14,390 nt of DNA from JBFHNV01 sp965365655 (lineage in GTDB: Bacteria > Pseudomonadota > Gammaproteobacteria > HK1): positions 1 to 14,390 of the forward strand of contig CBDUCN010000110.1 in the NCBI GenBank assembly GCA_965365655.1, written 5' to 3'. A program made the translations under genes and the position numbers. Positions 7,239-12,939 of the stretch are shown here, in pieces (position 1 is the first letter of the stretch; the number at the start of each line of letters is the position of its first letter). Under the pieces are notes generated by a model. The model made no database searches and was not told the origin of the DNA. It saw only the letters and a program-made list of their open reading frames with translations.

Positions 7239-8047
7239 GTCTCGCGACCCTCTCGCTTTACGCCTGGCCGGTGATGGCCGTGATCATGTGCGCGCTGTGG
7301 GCGGCGCAGCGGCGCAGCCACAACGCAGGCGTCGTCGACGTCGCGTGGGCGTTCGGCACCGGCGTCGTCGGCGTGTGGTTCGCGCTCGGCGCGGACGGCG
7401 GCGCCGACGCGCGGCAGTGGCTGGTCGCCGCGCTCGCCGCGTTCTGGGGCGGCCGCCTCGGGCTGCACATCCTGCGCCGTGTGGGCTCCGAGAGCGAGGA
7501 CGGGCGCTACCGCTACCTGCGCGAGCACCTGGGCGATCGGGTGCAGCCGTTCATGTTCGGCTTCTTCCAGGTGCAGGCGCTTTGGACGCTGCTGTTCGCG
7601 CTGCCGATGTGGGCTGCGGCCACGGCGCCGGGCGCGGCGATCGCGTGGCACGACGTCGCGGGTCTCGCGGTGTTCGTCGCCGCGATGGCCGGGGAGAGCG
7701 TCGCCGACGCGCAGCTCGCGCGCTTCCGCTCCGACCCGGAGAACAAGGGCAAGGTCTGCGACGTCGGGATGTGGGCGTGGTCGCGCCACCCCAACTACTT
7801 CTTCGAGTGGCTGCACTGGTTCGCATACGTGCTGATCGGCATCGGCTCGCCGCACTGGTGGGTCACCGTGGCCGCGGTGCCGGTGATGTACCTGTTCCTC
7901 ACCCGCGTCACCGGCATCCCGTGGACCGAGCAGCAGAGCCTGCGCAGCCGCGGCGACGCGTACCGGCGCTACCAGCAGGCCGTCCCCGCATTCTTTCCCC
8001 GTCCGCCGAGGACCCAGCGCGCGGTCCCGGCGGGTGAAACCGACTGA
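7235..8047 (+). CDS. DUF1295 / steroid 5-alpha-reductase-like membrane protein
   Basis: This 270-residue polytopic membrane protein shows the DUF1295 blocks RRSHNAGVVDVAWAFG near the N-terminus, GRYRYLREHLGDRVQPFMFGFFQ in the middle (given here as family-like sequence around residues 90-112), and ENKGKVCDVGMWAWSRHPNY (residues 169-188) before the last helices. The WSRHPNYFFEW segment is shared with the C-terminal cofactor-binding half of steroid 5-alpha-reductases and isoprenylcysteine methyltransferases. A reductase of an acyl-chain double bond or related step is therefore plausible, though unproven. GTG at 7235 is chosen because the preceding stop overlaps it (GTGA) and GAGGAGG stands seven bases upstream. 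There is no signal peptide; the first helix acts as membrane anchor. Confidence 0.85.
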   Translation: MSLATLSLYAWPVMAVIMCALWAAQRRSHNAGVVDVAWAFGTGVVGVWFALGADGGADARQWLVAALAAFWGGRLGLHILRRVGSESEDGRYRYLREHLGDRVQPFMFGFFQVQALWTLLFALPMWAAATAPGAAIAWHDVAGLAVFVAAMAGESVADAQLARFRSDPENKGKVCDVGMWAWSRHPNYFFEWLHWFAYVLIGIGSPHWWVTVAAVPVMYLFLTRVTGIPWTEQQSLRSRGDAYRRYQQAVPAFFPRPPRTQRAVPAGETD

Positions 8048-8059
8048 ACGAGGTCTCCC

Positions 8060-9106
8060 ATGAACCCTGCCACCCAACTCGCCTTCGATCTCACGGAGCG
8101 GGGCTGGATCCCGGACCCGGTGATCCGCCGCGGAATCCGCCAGCTCGTGCGCACGCGGCTCGACGAGATCCGCGCCGGCGACTGCGAGCACGCGAGCGAG
8201 CACACGCGCCGCTTCATCGCCGACATGGACGCCGCTCCCGTCGCGCCGGTGCCGGAGAAGGCCAACGAGCAGCACTACGAGGTGCCCGCGGCGTTCTTCG
8301 ACGCGGTGCTCGGCAGCCACCGCAAGTACAGCTCCTGCTGGTGGCCGGAGGGCGTCGAGACCCTGGACGACGCGGAGGCGGCCGCGCTCACCGCGACCTG
8401 CGAGCGCGCCGGCATCGCCGACGGCATGCGGGTGCTGGAGCTCGGCTGCGGCTGGGGCTCGCTCACCCTGTGGATGGCGCGCCACCACCCCGGTGCGTTC
8501 ATCACCGCGGTGTCGAACTCGCACTCACAGCGCGCGTTCATCACCGCCGAGGCGGCACGCCTCGGCCTGACGAACGTCGAGGTGATCACCGCCGACATGA
8601 ACGAGTTCGACACCGATCGCCGCTTCGACCGCGTGGTGTCGGTCGAGATGTTCGAGCACATGCGCAACTGGCGCGAGCTGTTCGCCCGCGTGCACGGATG
8701 GCTGGTGCCGGGCGGCACCTTCTTCATGCACGTGTTCTGTCACCGCGCCGTGCCGTACCCGTTCGTGGACAACGGCCCGGACGACTGGATGAGCCGGCAC
8801 TTCTTCAGCGGCGGCATCATGCCCAGCGACGACCTCGCGCTGCACTTCCAGGACCGCCTCCGGCTGCGCGAGCGCTGGCGCTGGGACGGAACGCACTACG
8901 AGCGCACCGCGAACGCGTGGCTCGCGAACATGGACCGGCGGCGCGATCGGGTGTGGCCCATCCTCGAGCAGACCTACGGCGCGGGCGAGGCGCAGCGCTG
9001 GTGGATGCGCTGGCGGATCTTCTTCGCCGCGTGCGCGGAGCTGTTCGGCCACGACGACGGCCAGGAGTGGTGGGTGAGCCACTACCTGTTCGCGCGCGAG
9101 AGCTGA
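8060..9106 (+). CDS. SAM-dependent methyltransferase, CFA superfamily, coclaurine N-methyltransferase-like
   Basis: This 348-residue enzyme differs clearly from the first methyltransferase in the operon. It carries HYEVPAAFF (from His72), KYSSCWW, SAM motif VLELGCGWGSL (125-135), VEMFEHM (Glu196, Glu199, His200), FMHVFCHR (222-229), and a C-terminal half with GGIMPSDDL, HYERTANAWLANMD and ELFGHDDGQEWWVSHYLF. These closely follow the plant coclaurine/pavine N-methyltransferase pattern, including the ExxEH pair of catalytic residues as I recall it. Bacterial relatives are normally annotated as CFA synthases and often occur in such lipid operons. The substrate may be an acyl chain or an amine-containing headgroup; I cannot decide. 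It starts 12 bases after the DUF1295 gene with GAGG six bases before the ATG. About 70 N-terminal residues precede the catalytic fold. Confidence 0.9.
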   Translation: MNPATQLAFDLTERGWIPDPVIRRGIRQLVRTRLDEIRAGDCEHASEHTRRFIADMDAAPVAPVPEKANEQHYEVPAAFFDAVLGSHRKYSSCWWPEGVETLDDAEAAALTATCERAGIADGMRVLELGCGWGSLTLWMARHHPGAFITAVSNSHSQRAFITAEAARLGLTNVEVITADMNEFDTDRRFDRVVSVEMFEHMRNWRELFARVHGWLVPGGTFFMHVFCHRAVPYPFVDNGPDDWMSRHFFSGGIMPSDDLALHFQDRLRLRERWRWDGTHYERTANAWLANMDRRRDRVWPILEQTYGAGEAQRWWMRWRIFFAACAELFGHDDGQEWWVSHYLFARES

Positions 9107-9116
9107 GGCCCGCGCC

Positions 9117-9500
9117 GTGCCCGCCGTCGCCTGGATCACCGTCGCAAGCGCAGGCGCCTTGATGGCGCTCGCGCTGACGTGGGCCACCGTCACCGGCGAT
9201 CTGCGCGCCGAAGGCGGCGCGCTGCTCGACATGCCGTGGGGCGTCGTCACGCTGGTCGAGGTCTACGTGGGCCTCGCCCTGTTCGCGTGCTGGGTTTTCT
9301 GGCGCGAGGCGAGCGGGCTTCGTGCCGGCGCGTGGATGATTGCGGCCGCGCTCGCCGGCAACATCGTGAGCTGTGTCTACGTGCTGCTCGCGCTTCGTGC
9401 CGCGCGTGGCGATGCGCGTCGCTTCTGGCTCGGCGCGCGCGCAGGCGAGCGGACGCGTCACGATGGGCACGAGCCGCTGCGCGACGGGCAGCCGACGTGA
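9117..9500 (+). CDS. Small membrane protein, DUF1475-like
   Basis: A 127-residue protein with three membrane helices (about residues 4-21, 40-62 and 72-95) and a charged cytoplasmic tail. The conserved-looking parts are MPWGVVTLVEVYVGLALFAC and the following WVFWREASGL. They resemble DUF1475 proteins, small membrane proteins commonly encoded with CFA-type methyltransferases; I recognise the family only by this pattern. Function is unknown. The GTG start has TGAGG eight bases upstream, formed by the stop of the preceding gene, ten bases away. The end overlaps the next gene (GTGA). The last 25 residues are arginine-rich and poorly conserved in character. Confidence 0.72.
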   Translation: MPAVAWITVASAGALMALALTWATVTGDLRAEGGALLDMPWGVVTLVEVYVGLALFACWVFWREASGLRAGAWMIAAALAGNIVSCVYVLLALRAARGDARRFWLGARAGERTRHDGHEPLRDGQPT

Positions 9501-10264
9501 TCGCCCGGCACGACCTCATCGTCCGCCTCGTTCCCGGCCGCGCCGCGTGCGCGCTGCTGCTCGCGGTCATCTGCGCCAGCGCCGCGGCCACGCCCGAGCA
9601 GCGCAGCCGCATGGGGCGCGCGTACGACCCCCAGACCCGCGAGCTGCTCTACTCGGAGCAGCACACGGAGACGCTGGTGGACGGCGCGGTGGTCTCCGAC
9701 CACGTGCGCTACGTGGACACGCAGGGGCGCGTGTTCGGGGAGAAGCGGCTGGACTTCTCCGCCAACCCCTACGTTCCGTCGTTCGACCTCGAGGACCGGC
9801 GCCACGGCCACCTGGAAGCGGTGCGCCGCGTATCGCCCACCGAGATCGAGGTGCGCTACCGCGAACGCTACGCGGATGCGGTGAGCGAGGCGCGCCTGAC
9901 GGTGCCGCCGGACTCGGTGGCGGATGCCGGATTCGACCGCTTCATCGAGCAGAACTGGGAATCGCTGATGGCCGGCGAGACGCGCGCCTACCCGTTCCTG
10001 GTGCCGAGCCGGCTCGAGTTCCTGGGCTTCCGGATCCGGCGCTCCGACGACGGCGCCGAGCCGGCCGAGGTGCGCTTCGCGATCGAGATCGACTCGTTCA
10101 TGCTGCGCCTGCTCGTGCCCGCGATGGAGGTGGTCTACGACCGCAGGACGCGCCGCCTGCTGCGCTACGACGGGGTCTCAAACCTGCTCGACGGAAACGG
10201 CGACAACGAGCGCGTCGTGGTCGAGTTCGAGTACGGCGACCGGTACGGGGGCTTCGCGGACTGA
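9497..10264 (+). CDS. Secreted (periplasmic) protein of unknown family
   Basis: A 255-residue protein with a plausible Sec signal: basic start, hydrophobic core CALLLAVICASAAA and an Ala-rich cleavage region near residue 30. The mature part is polar, rich in Asp, Glu and Arg, and appears to be beta-rich. It has internal blocks such as YDPQTRELLYSEQHTE, HVRYVDTQGRVFGEKRLDF and MEVVYDRRTRRLLRYDG. The first and last look like related beta-hairpin elements (YDPQTRELLY and YDRRTRRLLRY). There is no lipobox. I do not recognise the family. Its place as last gene of the lipid operon, coupled by a GTGA overlap to the DUF1475-like gene, suggests a role in the envelope, for example lipid transfer, sensing or product stability. 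The next stretch is the convergent junction with bchJ. Confidence 0.85.
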   Translation: MIARHDLIVRLVPGRAACALLLAVICASAAATPEQRSRMGRAYDPQTRELLYSEQHTETLVDGAVVSDHVRYVDTQGRVFGEKRLDFSANPYVPSFDLEDRRHGHLEAVRRVSPTEIEVRYRERYADAVSEARLTVPPDSVADAGFDRFIEQNWESLMAGETRAYPFLVPSRLEFLGFRIRRSDDGAEPAEVRFAIEIDSFMLRLLVPAMEVVYDRRTRRLLRYDGVSNLLDGNGDNERVVVEFEYGDRYGGFAD

Positions 10265-10274
10265 CGGGCGAGCG

Positions 10275-10291
10275 CGACGCGACCGGCGTCG
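10275..10291. terminator. Possible weak bidirectional hairpin at convergent gene junction
   Basis: CGACGC (10275-10280) and GCGTCG (10286-10291) form a perfect 6-bp stem with a 5-base loop, in the 32-bp gap between the secreted-protein gene (+) and bchJ (-). No T-run lies on either side, so it is not a standard intrinsic terminator. In such GC-rich genomes hairpins alone sometimes mark convergent junctions. Confidence 0.25.
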
Positions 10292-10296
10292 GCGGT

Positions 10297-10917
10297 TCAG
10301 GTTCCGACCGCGAGCTCGAAGCGGCACTCCGGCGCCCCGTCCGCGCAGCAGCGCCGGTGCGACACCGTGACGTGCGGCGACACCAGCGTGCGGAACAGCT
10401 CGCCGAACACCGCGCGATGCCAGGGGCAGCCCGGCACCGCGAGCGGATTCGCCTCGATGACGATGCGGTGGGGACGCCCCGCGCGGATCCGGCAGCGGCC
10501 CGAGCCGGCGAAGGTCCAGGCATTGCGCCGGATCGCGCGCAGCAGAAGCCGTGCGGCAGGCGGGGCCGGGAGCGCGCGCAGCAGCGCCTGCGCCGGCCCC
10601 GGGATGCGGTGCGCGAGCAGGTAACGCGCCGTGCGCACACCGGCCTCGGCCGCCACCGCGGCCGCGTCGTCCGCCGCCAGCGCCGCGAACAGCGCCCGAT
10701 GCAGCGCCGCGACGGCGCCCTGGTCCACCATCCCGGCCGGTGGCTCGGCGAGCAGCGCCCGCGCGCCCGCGCGCTCGAACACCGCCTCGGCGGCGCCCTC
10801 GCCCAGGCGATCGCGAAGCGCCTCGGCAAGCCGTGTGACCGCGTTGGGACCGACCCGGAAGCGCCCCGCGGCCGCATCGCCGCAGCGTGCCGCGGGGTGT
10901 GCCGCCGCGAGGCTCAC
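10297..10917 (-). CDS. bchJ: BchJ, V4R-domain protein of bacteriochlorophyll synthesis
   Basis: A 206-residue protein with the BchJ/V4R pattern: RVGPNAVTRLAEALRDRLGE at the N-terminal side, PPAGMVDQGAVAALHRALF, RTARYLLAHRIPGPAQALLR, RRNAWTFAGSG, ANPLAVPGCPWHRAVFGELF and a C-terminal cysteine cluster CCADGAPECRF. BchJ was first called a 4-vinyl (8-vinyl) reductase. Later work assigned that reaction to BciA/BciB and proposed that BchJ binds or delivers porphyrin intermediates near magnesium chelatase and the next steps. The GTG start is inferred because no ATG lies nearby; the conserved region begins about 20 residues in. A GC-rich 16-base palindrome (10919-10934) sits directly upstream, which may fold over the ribosome site. 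The gene follows bchE after 68 bases and is probably co-transcribed with it. Confidence 0.88.
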   Translation of the reverse strand: MSLAAAHPAARCGDAAAGRFRVGPNAVTRLAEALRDRLGEGAAEAVFERAGARALLAEPPAGMVDQGAVAALHRALFAALAADDAAAVAAEAGVRTARYLLAHRIPGPAQALLRALPAPPAARLLLRAIRRNAWTFAGSGRCRIRAGRPHRIVIEANPLAVPGCPWHRAVFGELFRTLVSPHVTVSHRRCCADGAPECRFELAVGT

Positions 10918-10918
10918 G

Positions 10919-10934
10919 GCGCCGCGCGCGGCGC
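10919..10934. repeat. Perfect GC palindrome upstream of bchJ start
   Basis: The 16 bases GCGCCGCGCGCGGCGC equal their own reverse complement and lie one base before the bchJ GTG on the - strand. Folded in the bchE-bchJ transcript they would cover the usual ribosome-binding position, where no clear Shine-Dalgarno sequence is visible. This may be chance in such GC-rich DNA. Confidence 0.35.
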
Positions 10935-10985
10935 GTTCCCGGAGCGGCGCGCGCCGCGGGCGCCACCGCGGCCCGGGCGGGCCAC

Positions 10986-12614
10986 TCAGGACACCTGAAC
11001 GGACGGCGCGCCGGACGTTTCCGGAAGCTGCTCGTCACCGCCGCCGCAGGCCTTCACCGTCGCGGCGGCCCGCGCGGCGCGCTTGCGGGACGCGCGGTCG
11101 GCCGCGCTCTCCCAGTCGTCCGTCTGCGCCTTCGCAAGCCGCCGCGAGCGGTCGAAGTTGAAGTCCACGCGCTTCTTCGACTGAGGCCCCCAATAGTTCA
11201 CCTTGCCGAGGTCGTAGAAGGTGCGCTGGAAGCCCGCCTTCAGGAAGGCCTTGAGGCAGCCCAGCAGGTAACGCCGGCGGAACCCGGTGCCCCGCCACGG
11301 GTAGTGGAACAGCGCCTTGCGCATGTAGAACCGGCGGTAGTTGTTCATCACGCGATCGAGCAGCTCGCCGCGCTCCATCGCGGCCGGCTTCATGATCGGA
11401 GTCACGAAGTTGTACTTCGAGAAGTCGAAGATCTCGACCTTGTCGCCCAGCTCCTGGAACAGCGACGAGAACGGCCACGGGGTGTACATCGCCCAGTTCG
11501 CGAGGTCCGGCTCCCAGTCCCGCGCCATGCGGTACGACTCTTCCAGCGTCTCCGGCGTCTCGTTGTCGAGGCCGACGATGAACTGCGCCTCGACGAATAT
11601 GTCGGCGGCGCGCAGCAGCTCGATCGCGCGCCTGTTCTGCTCGATCTTCGTCTCCTTGTTGAACATGTCGAGGCGCAGCTGGGCGGCGGCCTCGGTGCCG
11701 AGACTCACGTGCACCAGCCCCGCGCGCCGGTACAGCGGCAGCAACGCCTCGTCGCGCAGGATGTCGGTGACGCGGGTGTTGATGCCCCACTTCACCTTGT
11801 CCGGCAGGCCGCGTGCGATCAGCGCCTCGCAGAAGGCGACGAACTTCTTGCGGTGGATGGTGGGCTCCTCGTCCGCGAGGATGAAGAAGCCGACCTGGTG
11901 GTCTTCGACGAGTCGCTCGATCTCGTCGGCCACCTTCTCCGGGTCGCGGATCCGGTAGTCGCGCCAGAACTTCCATTGCGAGCAGAAGGAGCACGTGAAC
12001 GGGCAGCCGCGCGCCATGTTCGGGATCGCGACGCGCACGCCCAGCGGCACGTAGATGTACTTCTCCCACTCGAGCAGCGACCAGTCGGGGTCGATGGCGT
12101 CGAGCTGCTTCACCGTGGGCGCCGCCTCTGTGGCGACGATGCGCTCGCCATCGCGGAACGCGAGCCCCTTGATGTCCGCGCGCGCGGCCGGCCATCGACG
12201 GCCGTCGATGGCGGCGACGAGATTCGCGAAGATCTCCTCGCCCTCGCCGCGCACGATCACGTCCACCCACGGCGCCTCGCTGAGCACCTGCTTGTACATG
12301 AACGTCGCGTGGATGCCGCCGAGCACCCGCACGGCACTCGGACACGCCTCGGCGGCGATCTCCAGCACCCGCTCCGCGGTGTAGATGGACGGCGTGATGG
12401 CGGTGCAGCCGACCACGTCCGGCGCGAGCGCCTCGAGGCGCGCGCGCACCTCGTCCTCGGACAGGTGGTTGGTCATCGCGTCCACGAAGTGGACGTCGTG
12501 GTAGCCGGCCGCTCGCAGCGAGCCGGCGAGGTACGCGGCCCACGCGGGCGGCCAGCTGCCGGCGATCTCGGCGCCGCCGGAATGGTAGTTCGGATGAACC
12601 AGGACGATGCGCAT
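10986..12614 (-). CDS. bchE: BchE, oxygen-independent Mg-protoporphyrin IX monomethyl ester cyclase
   Basis: BchE is a cobalamin-dependent radical SAM enzyme that forms the isocyclic E ring of bacteriochlorophyll without O2, converting Mg-protoporphyrin IX monomethyl ester to divinyl protochlorophyllide. The 542-residue protein has an N-terminal B12-binding region (MRIVLVHPNYHSGGAEIAGS through about residue 130). A radical SAM core follows, with the [4Fe-4S] ligands Cys204, Cys208 and Cys211 in RGCPFTCSFCSQWKFW. The C-terminal region has a family-typical NYRRFYMRKALFHYPWRG block. The last 60 residues are a charged, Ala-rich tail ending in GDEQLPETSG-like sequence. ATG at 12614 is chosen because GGAGGAGG (12620-12627) stands five bases upstream; an in-frame GTG at 12629 overlaps that site. 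A PpsR/CrtJ-type and an FNR-type operator lie just upstream. Confidence 0.96.
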   Translation of the reverse strand: MRIVLVHPNYHSGGAEIAGSWPPAWAAYLAGSLRAAGYHDVHFVDAMTNHLSEDEVRARLEALAPDVVGCTAITPSIYTAERVLEIAAEACPSAVRVLGGIHATFMYKQVLSEAPWVDVIVRGEGEEIFANLVAAIDGRRWPAARADIKGLAFRDGERIVATEAAPTVKQLDAIDPDWSLLEWEKYIYVPLGVRVAIPNMARGCPFTCSFCSQWKFWRDYRIRDPEKVADEIERLVEDHQVGFFILADEEPTIHRKKFVAFCEALIARGLPDKVKWGINTRVTDILRDEALLPLYRRAGLVHVSLGTEAAAQLRLDMFNKETKIEQNRRAIELLRAADIFVEAQFIVGLDNETPETLEESYRMARDWEPDLANWAMYTPWPFSSLFQELGDKVEIFDFSKYNFVTPIMKPAAMERGELLDRVMNNYRRFYMRKALFHYPWRGTGFRRRYLLGCLKAFLKAGFQRTFYDLGKVNYWGPQSKKRVDFNFDRSRRLAKAQTDDWESAADRASRKRAARAAATVKACGGGDEQLPETSGAPSVQVS

Positions 12615-12619
12615 GACAG

Positions 12620-12627
12620 CCTCCTCC
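12620..12627 (-). promoter_or_regulatory. Strong Shine-Dalgarno sequence of bchE
   Basis: On the - strand the sequence GGAGGAGG ends five bases before the ATG at 12614. It decides the start against the in-frame GTG at 12629, which would begin within two bases of this element. Confidence 0.8.
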
Positions 12628-12630
12628 ACG

Positions 12631-12654
12631 AGGTGTCATGTGTATGTGACACCT
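12631..12654. promoter_or_regulatory. PpsR/CrtJ-type operator (TGT-N12-ACA palindrome) before bchE
   Basis: AGGTGTCA (12631-12638) and TGACACCT (12647-12654) form a perfect inverted repeat with an 8-base centre. It contains TGT (12634-12636), exactly 12 bases, then ACA (12649-12651). This is the consensus TGT-N12-ACA of PpsR/CrtJ, the aerobic and light-responsive repressor of photosynthesis genes in purple bacteria. It lies 16 bases before the bchE start, where it would cover the -10 region or start site. A regulator gene is not in the window. Confidence 0.78.
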
Positions 12655-12670
12655 TTGGCGTCACATTATC

Positions 12671-12684
12671 TTGACATAGGTCAA
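12671..12684. promoter_or_regulatory. FNR/FixK/Anr-type box before bchE
   Basis: The bases TTGAC-ATAG-GTCAA form a perfect palindrome matching the FNR/CRP-family anaerobic box (TTGAT-N4-ATCAA and its C/G variants, as in FixK and Anr sites). Its centre is at 12677.5. If it acts at -41.5 the transcript would start near 12636, giving a leader of about 22 bases that includes the Shine-Dalgarno sequence. This fits anaerobic activation of the oxygen-independent cyclase. On the - strand GATAAT (12664-12669) is an alternative -10 element, but it would place the box at about -20 and has no matching -35. Confidence 0.72.
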
Positions 12685-12939
12685 TCCGGGCGGCCAGCGG
12701 GCAGGAACAGGCCACCGCCGGGCGGGGTCCGACAAATGGCGATCCGTCACGAATCGGCCACGTTCCCGGATTTTAGGGTCTTGTAAAACGACGTTCGGAG
12801 CTTTTAGTGATCAGAAGGGCCCGGAAGACCCCGGCCGGGCCGCGTACGGCCCCTGGAAGCCGCGCCGGCGCGGGCGCGGCGTACCGCGCAGCCCGTGAGC
12901 GCCTCGCCGGAGGCCGCGGCCCGGGCGACTCCTGGGCCC
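12685..12939. other. Non-coding stretch between kbl and the bchE operators
   Basis: No supported gene is seen here. It holds an AT-rich patch with inverted arms TTTTA (12771-12775) and TAAAA (12784-12788), and a hairpin GGGCCG-CGTA-CGGCCC (12837-12852) located downstream of kbl on the - strand. The hairpin lacks an immediate U-tract; it could help end kbl transcripts. Confidence 0.4.

Noticed and set aside
12615..12629. GTG at 12629 as the bchE start
   Set aside because: It overlaps the GGAGGAGG ribosome-binding site of the ATG at 12614, where the conserved MRIVLVHPN begins.
12645..12665. TGTGAC-N9-GTCACA palindrome as a second PpsR/CrtJ site
   Set aside because: TGT and ACA are 15 bases apart, not 12, and it shares its left arm with the well-matched site; it may be incidental.
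10887..12674. A 595-codon + strand frame opposite bchE
   Set aside because: It is antisense to a well-conserved radical SAM gene and shows no domain-like sequence.
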